From assembly GCF_017569185.1 (NCBI RefSeq), contig NZ_CP071869.1, positions 1,664,001-1,728,000 of the forward strand: a stretch of 64,000 nucleotides of DNA, written 5' to 3'. Each line of letters starts with the position of its first letter. The stretch's first letter is position 1. Positions 24,907 to 33,776 of this stretch are shown piece after piece. This DNA is from Polaribacter cellanae. Its GTDB lineage: Bacteria; Bacteroidota; Bacteroidia; Flavobacteriales; Flavobacteriaceae. The notes beneath the pieces were generated by a model that saw only the letters and a list, made by a program, of their open reading frames with translations, was not told the origin of the DNA and did no database searches. A program made the position numbers and the translations under genes.

Positions 24907-26955
24907 ATGAAGACAAAAATTTTATTATTAATAGCAATTATAACAATGTCTTTTGCCACAAATGCGCAAATAGACAGAAGTAAAATGCCTACTCCAGGAC
25001 CAGATCCTGTTATAAAATTAGGCGAAGCAAAAAAATTCTCTTTAGACAATGGCTTAACAGTAATTATGGTAGAAAACCATAAATTACCGAGAGTTTCTGC
25101 TACTTTAGAAATAGACAACAAACCTTACTTTGAAGGAGAAATTGCTGGAGTTTCTGACATGATGGGTAGTTTACTGGGAAGAGGAACTACAAATATCTCT
25201 AAAGACGATTTTAACGAGAAAGTAGACTATTTAGGTGCAAATGTAGGCTTTTTTAGCTCTGGCGCTTCTGCTAGATCTTTAAAAAAATACTTCCCTGAAG
25301 TATTGGGTTTAATGGCAGATGGTATAAAAAACTCTCAATTTACTCAAGAAGAATTCGATAAAGAAAAAAAAGTAACTTTAGAAAGCTTAAAAGCTACAGA
25401 GAAAAACATTCCTGCGATTGCAAGCAGAGTTGAAAGACTTTTAGTCTATGGTAAAAAACATCCTAATGGACAATTTACAAGCAAAGAATCTATAAACAAA
25501 ATTACATTACAAAATGTTAAAGACAACTTTAATACTTACTATAGACCAAACAATGCCTATTTAGTTATTGTTGGAGATATTAACCCAAATGAAACAAAAG
25601 AATTAGTGAAAAAGCTGTTTTCTGATTGGAAGAAAGGAGTAATCCCTGTTTCTAGTTTTCCAAAACCAGAAAATGTTTCTACTACAGAAATTGATTTTGT
25701 GAACATGCCAACAGCAAAACAATCTGAAGTTTCAATTGTAAATTCAATAGATTTAACTCTAGGAGATAAAGATTATTATGCTGCTTTATTAGCAAATAAA
25801 ATTCTTGGAGGTGGTGGTTCTGCCAGACTTTTTAATAATTTAAGAGAAGACAAAGCATACACTTATGGTTCTTACTCTAGTATTAGCCAAAGTAGACAAA
25901 CTGGCGTTTTTAAAGCTTATGCAAGTGTAAGAAATATGGTAACTGATAGCTCTATTGTAGAAATACAAAAAGAAATTAATAAAATTCGTTACCAGAAAGT
26001 ATCCGAAAAAGAACTACAAGATGCTAAAGAAGAGTACATTGGTAATTTTGTAATGAATGTTCAAAAGCCTGAAACCGCAGCTAACTTTGAATTAAAGATC
26101 GCACTTTATAATTTACCAGAAGATTTTTATGCAAACTATATTAAAAATATTAACTCTGTAACTGTAGATGATGTACAAAATGCTGCAATTAAATATTTTA
26201 GAGGAGATAAAGCAAGAATTGTTGTTACTGGAAAAGGAATAGATGTTCTAAAAAATCTTGAAAAAACAGACTACGTTATTAAATATTTCGACAAAGAAGG
26301 AAATCCTACTACAAAACCAGCAATGACTTTGCCAATTCCTGATGGAATGACAGCTGAAACTGTAATAAATAAATATTTAGAAGCCATTGGAGGTAAAGAC
26401 AAGGTAATGGATGTTAAAACTACAATGATGGTTGCCAACGCAACGATTCAAGGAACTCCTTTGGTTATGAAAATAAAAGCGTTATCTCCAAACAAATCTT
26501 CGCAAGAAATTTCTGTTATGGGTAATGTAATGCAAAAAACTGTTTTTAATGGTACTACTGGATTTTCCGAATCTAGAGGTCAAAAAACACCTATGACTCC
26601 AGAACAAATTGCAGAAGCAAAAAGTGGAAATGCTATTTTTAGCGATTTAGCATATACAACTGGTAAATTAGTAAGAATTGAGCCTATAGATGGCAAAAAT
26701 GCAATTGTTTTAAAATATAATGATACTGATATTTATTATGATATGACTTCTGGTTTAAAAGTAAAAGAAGTAAAAACTGTAAAAACACCCGATGGAAAAG
26801 AAATAGAAACTCCAACTGTTTATTCAGATTATAAAGCAGTAAATGGAATTATGTTCCCTCATTCTATTGGCATACAAAATGGTCCAATGTCGTTTGATTT
26901 TAAAGTAAAAGAAATTAAAATAAACGAAGGAGTCTCTGAAGCTGATTTTAAATAA
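24907..26955 (+). CDS. M16-family peptidase, non-catalytic partner with C-terminal extra domain
   Basis: 682 residues with signal peptide (ends TNAQ). In the place of the HxxEH motif it has GVSDMMGSLLGRGT, so it cannot bind zinc the usual way. The second half keeps ILGGGGSARLFNNLREDKAYTYGSYS, the Arg/Tyr motif that inactive M16B subunits contribute to substrate binding. Residues about 475-682 are an added domain resembling the LolA/outer-membrane lipoprotein-sorting fold (INKYLEAIGGKDKVMDVKT...YSDYKAVNGIMFPHSI). It follows the catalytic subunit by 10 nt and ends at a hairpin terminator. The added domain's role is unknown. Confidence 0.9.
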   Translation: MKTKILLLIAIITMSFATNAQIDRSKMPTPGPDPVIKLGEAKKFSLDNGLTVIMVENHKLPRVSATLEIDNKPYFEGEIAGVSDMMGSLLGRGTTNISKDDFNEKVDYLGANVGFFSSGASARSLKKYFPEVLGLMADGIKNSQFTQEEFDKEKKVTLESLKATEKNIPAIASRVERLLVYGKKHPNGQFTSKESINKITLQNVKDNFNTYYRPNNAYLVIVGDINPNETKELVKKLFSDWKKGVIPVSSFPKPENVSTTEIDFVNMPTAKQSEVSIVNSIDLTLGDKDYYAALLANKILGGGGSARLFNNLREDKAYTYGSYSSISQSRQTGVFKAYASVRNMVTDSSIVEIQKEINKIRYQKVSEKELQDAKEEYIGNFVMNVQKPETAANFELKIALYNLPEDFYANYIKNINSVTVDDVQNAAIKYFRGDKARIVVTGKGIDVLKNLEKTDYVIKYFDKEGNPTTKPAMTLPIPDGMTAETVINKYLEAIGGKDKVMDVKTTMMVANATIQGTPLVMKIKALSPNKSSQEISVMGNVMQKTVFNGTTGFSESRGQKTPMTPEQIAEAKSGNAIFSDLAYTTGKLVRIEPIDGKNAIVLKYNDTDIYYDMTSGLKVKEVKTVKTPDGKEIETPTVYSDYKAVNGIMFPHSIGIQNGPMSFDFKVKEIKINEGVSEADFK

Positions 26956-26981
26956 TTAGTACAGAATAATCTAATAGATTA

Positions 26982-27017
26982 AAAGAGTCAAGACTTTGTG
27001 TTTTGACTCTTTTTTTG
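26982..27017 (+). terminator. Intrinsic terminator of the M16 operon
   Basis: Stem AAAGAGTCAA (26982-26991) / TTGACTCTTT (27003-27012) followed by a T run, 26 nt after the stop of the second M16 gene. Confidence 0.85.
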
Positions 27018-27147
27018 TGTTTTTATTGACATAGATTCCAAAAATTTTCACGGAGAATGTTTGTAGATTTATTTGAAATTTTTCTTTTATTCTTCAAATT
27101 ACAATTTAAATTCGAAATGTCAGTCTAAGCTTGTCGAAGACTTTTTT

Positions 27148-27196
27148 GAATCAAGAATCAAGAATCAAGAATCAAGAATCAAGAATCAAGAATCAA
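27148..27196. repeat. Tandem repeat, GAATCAA x 7
   Basis: Seven perfect copies of a 7-bp unit (49 bp). Copy number of such arrays often varies between strains. Confidence 0.9.
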
Positions 27197-27249
27197 GAAA
27201 TTTAAGATGAACAAAAAAACTTTGCGCCTTCGTGACTTTACGAGAAAAA

Positions 27250-27297
27250 CTTTGAAACTTTGAAACTTTGAAACTTTGAAACTTTGAAACTTTGAAA
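27250..27297. repeat. Tandem repeat, CTTTGAAA x 6
   Basis: Six perfect copies of an 8-bp unit (48 bp), ending 10 bp before the stop codon of the EamA gene. Confidence 0.9.
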
Positions 27298-27306
27298 CTA
27301 AAAAAA

Positions 27307-28182
27307 CTACTTCTTCTTATTCACCAAATAAACCCCCAACAAAATAATGCTTCCTGCAAATATTTGAAGCGGACTTAACTTTTCTCCATCTAACACTCCC
27401 CAAAAAATTGCCACTAATGGAATTAAATAGGTTACAGAAGAAGAAAAAACAGGGTCTGAAATATGAACCAATTTGTTATAAATTGTTTTTGCAACTCCAG
27501 TGCCTAGAACCGATAAAACCACCAAATACCCTAAAGACTTTATTAAAATTTTATCTTGAAAACTAAAAGTTGAAAAGAAACCTGTAAATGCTAAAACAAT
27601 AAGTGCTGGAACAATTAGCAATAAAAAATTACCAGTTACAATAGAAAGCGCATTTAAATCATGTAAATACTTCTTTACCATATTTGCATTAAAAGCGTAA
27701 CCAACAGAAGCAATAATAATTAACAAAGCAAACCAATAATTCTGATTCGGGTTTACAACAGCTCCATTCAATATTAAAATTAAAGTACCCACCAAACCAA
27801 TTAAAATACCATATAACTGTGTTCTTTTAAACGCAAAACCAAAGATAAGAGCACCTAAAATTAAGGTAAAAAAAGGCGTTAGTGAATTTAAAATAGAAAC
27901 CACAGCACTATCTATACTTGTAATTGCAAATGCAAATAAGAAACCAGGAATAAAAGTTCCTGCTAAAGCAGTATAAACAATATACTTATAATGTTTTTTC
28001 TGAATTTTCTTTAAAGATTTTGGTGCAACAGAAAGTAGAAAAATCGCTGTAAAAAGCATTCTTAATGCTCCTAATTGAATTGGAGTAACACCCAACAACG
28101 CTTTTTTCATCAAAATAAAAGAACTTCCCCAAACTAAGGAAAGTAAACATAGATAAAGCCATTTTTGTTGCTGATTGCTCAT
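27307..28182 (-). CDS. EamA/DMT-family membrane transporter
   Basis: 291 residues with ten predicted transmembrane helices in two five-helix EamA repeats, starting WLYLCLLSLVWGSSFILMKKALLG and repeating near residue 150 with YWFALLIIIASVGYAFNANMVKK. The repeated Pro-rich loops (IPGFLFAFAITSI, LIPLVAIFWGVLDGEKL) are typical of the drug/metabolite transporter superfamily. These are inner-membrane exporters of metabolites or amino acids; the substrate is not predictable. It stands alone, divergent from a metal-binding lipoprotein gene, and its 3' end abuts an 8-bp tandem array. Confidence 0.92.
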   Translation of the reverse strand: MSNQQQKWLYLCLLSLVWGSSFILMKKALLGVTPIQLGALRMLFTAIFLLSVAPKSLKKIQKKHYKYIVYTALAGTFIPGFLFAFAITSIDSAVVSILNSLTPFFTLILGALIFGFAFKRTQLYGILIGLVGTLILILNGAVVNPNQNYWFALLIIIASVGYAFNANMVKKYLHDLNALSIVTGNFLLLIVPALIVLAFTGFFSTFSFQDKILIKSLGYLVVLSVLGTGVAKTIYNKLVHISDPVFSSSVTYLIPLVAIFWGVLDGEKLSPLQIFAGSIILLGVYLVNKKK

Positions 28183-28241
28183 AGTGTGTTAAATAAGTTG
28201 CAAAAGTCTAACAATTCTTTAAATTAGAAACTTATTATTTA

Positions 28242-28249
28242 TAAATTTG
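28242..28249 (+). promoter_or_regulatory. Candidate -7 element of the HMA lipoprotein gene
   Basis: TAAATTTG matches TAnnTTTG, 25 nt before the ATG at 28275. No TTG at -33 is evident. Confidence 0.45.
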
Positions 28250-28274
28250 TAACATCACTTTATAATTAAATCTA

Positions 28275-28619
28275 ATGAGAATTCAAAAAATAGTAATAGC
28301 AGTAGTAATTGCAAGTTTTACACTAGTTGGTTGTAAAAGCGAAAATACTAAAACAACTGAAAAAACGGAGGTTGTTGCAGCAAAACAACAAATGGTTGCC
28401 TTACATATTTCTGGAATGACTTGTGAGATTGGTTGTGCTAAAACAATACAATCTAAATTATCTAAAAAAGAAGGTGTTTTAGAGGCAAAAGTTATTTTTA
28501 AAGATAGCGTTGCAAACATTCAGTTCGATGCTAACAAAACCTCTAAAAAAGACTTAATCGCCTTTGTAGATGGAATTGCAGGAGGAGATTTATACAAAGC
28601 TACTGAAGCTTCAGAATAA
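28275..28619 (+). CDS. Heavy-metal-associated (HMA) domain lipoprotein
   Basis: 114 residues with a lipoprotein signal ending TLVGC (Cys20), a short Thr/Lys/Glu linker, then one HMA fold (about 40-110): VALHISGMTCEIGCAKTIQSKLSKKEGVLEAKV. The usual GMTCxxC metal loop is altered to Cys50-x3-Cys54. It is thus predicted to be a membrane-anchored periplasmic metal chaperone or sensor, for copper or another soft metal; the changed spacing makes the metal uncertain. No metal pump is beside it in the window. It has its own -7 element and a terminator. Confidence 0.87.
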   Translation: MRIQKIVIAVVIASFTLVGCKSENTKTTEKTEVVAAKQQMVALHISGMTCEIGCAKTIQSKLSKKEGVLEAKVIFKDSVANIQFDANKTSKKDLIAFVDGIAGGDLYKATEASE

Positions 28620-28650
28620 AATATTATTTTTAAAATTTATTTAAAACAAA

Positions 28651-28676
28651 AAAGCAGGCTTAAAGCCTGCTTTTTT
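28651..28676. terminator. Bidirectional intrinsic terminator
   Basis: Stem AAAGCAGGCT (28651-28660) / AGCCTGCTTT (28664-28673) with A-rich left and T-rich right flanks, placed between the convergent HMA lipoprotein and beta-helix lipoprotein genes. It can serve both. Confidence 0.85.
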
Positions 28677-28697
28677 ATGTTCATTCTTGTTTTTTAC

Positions 28698-29891
28698 TTA
28701 GAACTTATAACCAGTCCAAGTAAATACAGATTTATCTGCTCCACCAGAAGTTGCAGCAGTTAACTTAATAGTTGCCCCGCCAGAAACTGTATTTTTAATA
28801 TCTTTAATATCTAAACCATTTGCAGTATTTGCATTAACAGTAATAGATGTTTTATCATTAGCATCACCTCTTTTATCTTGTAAATCAACTACATCGTCAA
28901 ATTTAGCACCAGAACCTAAGGCTAAATAAGCATTTGTAATTGTTGCAGTGGCTCCACGTCTTATTTTTATTCCATCAGTCATTCCTCCAGACTCTGCACC
29001 ATTTGTTGTTTTTACAGCATTGTTATTAATAATAGTAACACCATTAACTGTAAAGTTCGATTGATTTATGTCTGAAGTAGATTTTCCATCTAAGTTACCA
29101 TCTGCTTCAATTCCTCTTGGGTCTTTTGTTACTGCAGAATAACCAGCTTCTCTAATTCCGTATAAATTTGTACAAGTTCCAACATAACCTTGTGTAAAAT
29201 CGAACATATCGTCTTTCGCATTTACTACTAAAATGTTAGATGCATTTACTGTTCCTCCGAAAAACTCAATACCATCATCATCTCCATTTAAAATAGCAAT
29301 GTTAGATAATGTAGTTCCAGAACCAACTCCGTTTAAAGTTAAACCATTGTGCTCTGCTTCGTCATCTATTCTTGCTCCAGTATATTCTAAAATTACATAG
29401 TTTATAATTCCTGAATTATCGGCTGCTACAGAACCTCCAAATAAAATTGAATTTTTAACTTCTGTTGCTGCATTACTTTCTGCTCCAGTTTGGCGACTTA
29501 AAGGTGCTTTCCCATTTAAAATAATTCCTCCCCAATCTCCAGCTTTTGGATTTGTAGCACTAGATGTAAATTTAATAGGATTTGCTGCAGTACCATCTGC
29601 TATTAACTTTCCTCCTTTTTCTACTAAAATATAAACATCTGTACCACCTGCTAATGCATTAATTGTTGTACCTGCTTCAATGGTTAAAGTTGCTCCATCT
29701 TTTACTAAAAGAGCTCCTGTTAAATTGTGTGCAATTCCAGATTTTAAAGTTAAATCGGATGTTAAGTTCCCTGCTAAATTTTGTGGTGTTACATCTCCTC
29801 CAGTTACTGGAGTGTTATCGTCGTCGCTTAAAGAACAACTAGCGAATACTAAAGATGCAATTGCTACGATTGATAAAATTGATTTTTTCAT
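28698..29891 (-). CDS. Beta-helix-like surface lipoprotein paired with a TonB receptor
   Basis: 397 residues with lipoprotein signal VFASC (Cys19) and an acidic start SLSDDDN. The body is built of short parallel strands (LTLKSGIAHNLTGALLVKDGATLTIEAGTTI, VEKGGKLIADGTAANPIKFTS, GDWGGIILNGKA, ILEYTGARIDDEAEHNGLTLNGVG), typical of a right-handed beta-helix. No catalytic residues stand out. It lies 120 bp after a TonB-dependent receptor on the same strand and probably works with it at the cell surface. The gene block also contains phosphate uptake genes, so a role under phosphate limitation is possible but inferred. Confidence 0.75.
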   Translation of the reverse strand: MKKSILSIVAIASLVFASCSLSDDDNTPVTGGDVTPQNLAGNLTSDLTLKSGIAHNLTGALLVKDGATLTIEAGTTINALAGGTDVYILVEKGGKLIADGTAANPIKFTSSATNPKAGDWGGIILNGKAPLSRQTGAESNAATEVKNSILFGGSVAADNSGIINYVILEYTGARIDDEAEHNGLTLNGVGSGTTLSNIAILNGDDDGIEFFGGTVNASNILVVNAKDDMFDFTQGYVGTCTNLYGIREAGYSAVTKDPRGIEADGNLDGKSTSDINQSNFTVNGVTIINNNAVKTTNGAESGGMTDGIKIRRGATATITNAYLALGSGAKFDDVVDLQDKRGDANDKTSITVNANTANGLDIKDIKNTVSGGATIKLTAATSGGADKSVFTWTGYKF

Positions 29892-30011
29892 TTTTTCTTA
29901 TTAATTTGTTTAATTGTTTGTTTGTTTGATTATCTTCTGCAAAATTGAACTAATTATGTTTCTTTTGTCTTACCTAAATTTTAAAGAATTGTTATTAAAA
30001 CTCACTAAAAC

Positions 30012-32720
30012 CTAAAAATCGTAAGAGAATCCTAAACTTATATTAACACCTTTTTTATAATTACTTAACACAACATTATCTCCTCCATTAAAACCTGCTC
30101 TAGATAATTGAAAATTTGGGTTTAATAAGTTTGTTACTTTTAGTTTTAAACGATAGTTTTCGTTAAACTCGTAAGAAGAAACCAAATCTAATGTTGGGAT
30201 CCCTTTTTCTAAAATATTTGCAAAACCTCTGGTTCCAACAGAATAAACTCTCTCACTGAAATAATTAAATACCAATGAAGAAATAAACGTATTATCGTTG
30301 TATTTTTTGTTGATTGAAATATCTGCATTTATTAAAAATGGTGTTGCTCCTTCTAAATCGCTTGTTGTATTTGTAAATTGTGCCACAGAATTTGCATCTA
30401 AGTTTACATTAGAAACTAAGTAAGATGTATTTAAACCTCCCATAATTTTTAAATCTTTATCTTCAATTTCGTAAATGTTTTTTCTAGCTTCTATTTCTAT
30501 TCCATAAACACTTGCATCGTCTCCAACATTTAAATACGTTAATGTATTTCCTCCTGAAGGAATCTCACTTCTAGATATAGGATTTTGAATGTATTTGTAG
30601 AAACCAGTTACTGTAAATAATTCAGACGAAGACATATAGTATTCGTATTTAGCATCTAAATTATAATTATCTGAAGGTTTTAAATCTGGATTTCCCTGAG
30701 AAGAAAAACTTATATCCTGATATTTAAATGGAGCAGTTTCTTTAAACTGTGGAAACGTATAACTTTGGCTCCCTGCAATTCTTAAAATACTGTTTTCGTT
30801 AAAGTTATATTTTAAGTTGAAGCTTGGTAAAACATACGTTCTATCTAAATTTGAAGCTCCATCTATGGCAGATTGTGCAATGTTTGTATTATAAGTAACT
30901 CGTTGTTGAATTTTCTCAAATCTACCACCAACAGAAGCGATAAAATTATCTCCTAATTGATATACTAAATTACCAAAACCTGCAAATATTTGTCTTTTAC
31001 CTCTGTAAGTAAAAGGAACAAATGCATTTGGATTACTTGCTCCACCTCTACCCGTTTCTAATTCAAAAATATTATTATCTATCGAAGATTGAGAAAAAAC
31101 AGCATCTGGATTTTCGATATCTATAGCAACTCTGCTAGAAAAATCGTGATTAAAAATAGTCGCCGAGAATAAACGCTCTGTATATCTATAATCTCCTCCA
31201 AATTCTAAAGTACTAACATCTTCTTCGTCTTCTTTCAATTTATAAGAAAACTTTCCTTTTGCTGCATAATCGTTTTCTTCTAACTTTGCGAAATAACGTT
31301 CGTTCTCTCCTGCAGAACTTGTTTCTGGACTGTAATAATTATCTCTAAATAAATATTTATTCGTTCTTCTGTCTGGCTCGTTTCCTCTAATAAAATTTAA
31401 AGAACCTTTTGCTTTAAAATCTAGTCTTTCTGTAAACTTGTAATTTGCAATTAATTGATTTACATATAACTCGTTATTATTTGTTTGCTGTCTTCTTTGA
31501 AACTCTAAATCGCCATCTTGTTCTGGATTATTAAAACCTAAATAATCTCCAATAGATTGTTTATTATTATGAATAAATAAATGGTTGTAAGCAATATTAT
31601 GACCTTCTTCGAATTTATATTGTAAGTTCGCCATTAAAATTTGCGAAACATTATATTCATATTTCGTAAAAGATTGGTCTTGAAAAATCTCTCCAGAACT
31701 TGTTGTTTGCTTAATGTTTCCATCTATATAATTGTAACTTCCATCGAAACCACCAACTATAAAAAAGCTAAAAGTGTCTTCTCCAACATCGTATTTTTTT
31801 CCACCAGCAAAAGAAAGGCTATTGTTCAATTGAAAATCTTGACTATGAGGTTTAAACGAATTTCTAAAAGAATATTTAGATAAATCGTTTACTGAAATGC
31901 TCGCTTTTTGAGTGCCAAATCTATTCGTTCCATCTATCGTTAAAAACTCTTTAGACACTGTTTGTGTATTTACACCTAAAGAAGCATTTACATTTAACAA
32001 ACTCTTTTTTATCAATTCTTTTGATGCAATATTAATGTTTGCACCACCAACATCTCCATATAATTCTGATGTGAATACTTTATTTACTTCAATATTTTTT
32101 ATAATACCTGTTCCAAAAAAATCTAAGGATATATTTTTATATTCTGGATCTTCAGATGGTAAAGGCAAGCCATTTAAAGTGGTAGAATTATAACGATCTC
32201 CTAAACCTCTTACCACAACATTTTTAGATCCTTTAGAAACACCTGCTGTTTTTGTAACTGCTCCCTCTGCATCAGAAACTCCTTTTACAGATAATTCTTG
32301 TGCTCCAATAGTGGTAGTAATAGCAACTGCCTTCTTTTGTTTTAAAATTAAAGCACTCGTCTTTTCTTTACTTGTAGAAGATTTAACAACAACCTCATCT
32401 AAACCAACACCTTCTTCTGCAGACATTAATTGGTTTAATGTAACTGTTTCTCCAGCTTTTATTGTAAATACTTTTTCGATTGTTTTATAACCTACAAAGC
32501 TAAACTGAACTGTATGTGTTCCTGCAGGTACTTTAAAAGAATACAAACCATCGAAATCTGTAGTAGATCCTATTGCTGTACCTTTTATAAGAACATTTGC
32601 AAATGCCAATGGTTCGTTGCTCATCTCTTTATCCGTTAACAACCCTTTAACAGTTCCTTTGTCTTGTGCTATTAAAACTTGACTTAAAGCGATAAAAGCA
32701 ATACATAAAAATTTCTTCAT
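30012..32720 (-). CDS. TonB-dependent outer membrane receptor
   Basis: 902 residues with a signal peptide (ends VLIAQ), a carboxypeptidase-regulatory-like domain (about 22-100; GTVKGLLTDKEMSNEPLAFANV, YSFKVPAGTHTVQFSFVGYKT), a plug (about 130-240; VVVRGLGDRYNSTTLNGLPLPSEDP) and a long barrel ending LGFSYDF. The ATLNGLP-type plug resembles receptors of the CirA/FecA type rather than SusC. The ligand is unknown. It heads a two-gene unit with the beta-helix lipoprotein. Upstream, 11-bp-spaced TTAACAT-like repeats (32792-32820) match those before the porin and PiT genes. Confidence 0.92.
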   Translation of the reverse strand: MKKFLCIAFIALSQVLIAQDKGTVKGLLTDKEMSNEPLAFANVLIKGTAIGSTTDFDGLYSFKVPAGTHTVQFSFVGYKTIEKVFTIKAGETVTLNQLMSAEEGVGLDEVVVKSSTSKEKTSALILKQKKAVAITTTIGAQELSVKGVSDAEGAVTKTAGVSKGSKNVVVRGLGDRYNSTTLNGLPLPSEDPEYKNISLDFFGTGIIKNIEVNKVFTSELYGDVGGANINIASKELIKKSLLNVNASLGVNTQTVSKEFLTIDGTNRFGTQKASISVNDLSKYSFRNSFKPHSQDFQLNNSLSFAGGKKYDVGEDTFSFFIVGGFDGSYNYIDGNIKQTTSSGEIFQDQSFTKYEYNVSQILMANLQYKFEEGHNIAYNHLFIHNNKQSIGDYLGFNNPEQDGDLEFQRRQQTNNNELYVNQLIANYKFTERLDFKAKGSLNFIRGNEPDRRTNKYLFRDNYYSPETSSAGENERYFAKLEENDYAAKGKFSYKLKEDEEDVSTLEFGGDYRYTERLFSATIFNHDFSSRVAIDIENPDAVFSQSSIDNNIFELETGRGGASNPNAFVPFTYRGKRQIFAGFGNLVYQLGDNFIASVGGRFEKIQQRVTYNTNIAQSAIDGASNLDRTYVLPSFNLKYNFNENSILRIAGSQSYTFPQFKETAPFKYQDISFSSQGNPDLKPSDNYNLDAKYEYYMSSSELFTVTGFYKYIQNPISRSEIPSGGNTLTYLNVGDDASVYGIEIEARKNIYEIEDKDLKIMGGLNTSYLVSNVNLDANSVAQFTNTTSDLEGATPFLINADISINKKYNDNTFISSLVFNYFSERVYSVGTRGFANILEKGIPTLDLVSSYEFNENYRLKLKVTNLLNPNFQLSRAGFNGGDNVVLSNYKKGVNISLGFSYDF

Positions 32721-32791
32721 TATTTCGTATTTTAAACTTCTGCAAAAGTCTACCTGTTTTGTAAATTCTATGTTAGTTGTAAATTATTATT

Positions 32792-32820
32792 GAGTTACAG
32801 AAACATTACCTAAATGTTAA
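32792..32820 (-). promoter_or_regulatory. Candidate Pho-box-like repeats upstream of the TonB receptor
   Basis: On the minus strand TTAACAT, then GTAATGT, then GTAACTC start at 11-bp intervals (7-bp units, 4-bp spacers). The layout equals that of PhoB boxes; the core TTAAC/GTAAC resembles the clusters at 32990 and 33705. Confidence 0.4.
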
Positions 32821-32989
32821 GTTAGAAAAAATAGTTAACGTTTTATTAATTTTAAAAAAACATTGTCTTCAAATTAAAAATAAATCTTTAAGCCATTCTT
32901 ACAAAGAATGTCTTTTTTATAAAATTTTAGTTTTTGTTAACAATTACTTTATAATATAACTATCTTAGCTAAAGATAGTTTTCTTTAAA

Positions 32990-33018
32990 TTAACGTTAAC
33001 TTAACATTAAATTAACGT
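32990..33018 (+). promoter_or_regulatory. Candidate Pho-box-like repeats upstream of the porin remnant
   Basis: TTAACGT (32990), TTAACAT (33001) and TTAACGT (33012): three units exactly 11 bp apart with AT-rich 4-bp spacers, overlapping where a -33 element would be relative to TTTGCA at 33031-33036. Confidence 0.5.
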
Positions 33019-33056
33019 TTTTATCGCTTCTTTGCAACGACAAAAACTACTATTTT

Positions 33057-33699
33057 ATGATTTTAAAGTTACTACGTACGTTAGTAATGATTATTTGTAT
33101 TTTCTATTTTTTAGATACAAACTCCAAAAAAATAAATGCACCAAAATTTGGCGAAGGTCTTTTTAATTTAGTTGGAAAAGACAGCACTTTTACCATGAAA
33201 ATTAGTTTACGATTCCAAACTTTAGCAACTTCTAATTGGGATGTACAAAATGGACTTTCCAATCTAGAATCTTCGATGTTAATTAGACGATCTCGTTTAA
33301 AATTCGATGGTTTTGCTTTTTCGCCAAAACTAAAATATAAAATTGAGTTAGGTTTTTCTAATAGAGAACAATCTAGAATTTCGCCACTCACAAGCTATAT
33401 TCCAATATATGTTATGGATGCCGTTTTAAAATGGAATTTCGCTGGTAACTTTGTTTTATGGTTTGGACAAACAAAATTACCAGGAAATAGAGAACGTGTA
33501 ATTTCTTCTGCAAATTTGCAACAAGTAGATCGTTCTTTATTAAATAGTAGATTTAATATTGATAGAGATAGAGATAGAGATATTGGAATTCAATTAAGAC
33601 ATAAATTAAAAATACAAACAGATGTATGTAAGCCATACAAACATAGGGTTTAAGACAAATCAATTACTTTGTAGATTACAAGTAGACATTCATTTTTAA
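33057..33699 (+). pseudogene. Phosphate-selective porin (OprO/OprP-like) with internal deletion
   Basis: The open frame 33057-33653 encodes 198 residues. It begins with a signal-like segment and shows the porin start FGEGLFNLVGKDSTFTMKISLRFQ, then strands with RRSRLKFDGFAFSPKLKYKIELGFSN and VDRSLLNSRFNIDRDRDRDIG, typical of the first half of OprO/OprP-family porins (normally about 380-430 residues). After LRHKLKIQ it runs into unrelated residues and stops. A different frame just downstream (33660-33699) encodes NQLLCRLQVDIHF and a stop, which looks like the family's last barrel strand ending in Phe. About 200 residues are therefore missing, with the true 3' end left behind: an internal deletion. 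A functional barrel is not expected. Confidence 0.75.
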
Positions 33700-33704
33700 A
33701 ACAA

Positions 33705-33722
33705 TTAACATAACATAAACAT
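33705..33722 (+). promoter_or_regulatory. Candidate Pho-box-like repeats upstream of the PiT transporter
   Basis: TTAACAT (33705-33711) and TAAACAT (33716-33722), 11 bp apart, each followed by AACA. They lie just upstream of the -33 region of the -7 element at 33747. Confidence 0.5.
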
Positions 33723-33746
33723 AACATTCGCAACATTTCGTGTTCG

Positions 33747-33754
33747 TAAATTTG
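33747..33754 (+). promoter_or_regulatory. -7 element of the PiT transporter gene
   Basis: TAAATTTG followed by CA fits the Bacteroidota -7 consensus and is 22 nt before the ATG at 33777. Confidence 0.55.
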
Positions 33755-33776
33755 CAAAACTAAATTTTAAAGAAAA

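Larger units (their letters stand above)
26956..27306. other. Intergenic region with two short tandem arrays
   Basis: A 351-bp gap between convergent genes. It holds the M16 terminator, a TGTCAGTCTAAGCTTGTCGA-type dispersed repeat copy (27118-27142), a 7-bp array, a TTTGCGCCTTCGTGAC segment inverse to that at 22169-22185, and an 8-bp array. No ORF. Confidence 0.7.
32721..33056. other. Divergent intergenic region TonB receptor / porin
   Basis: A 336-bp AT-rich gap with no ORF. It carries two candidate Pho-box-like repeat clusters, one per direction, and small palindromes such as CATTCTTACAAAGAATG (32894-32910) and AACTATCTTAGCTAAAGATAGTT (split stem ACTATCTT/AAGATAGT) near 32958-32980. Confidence 0.6.
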
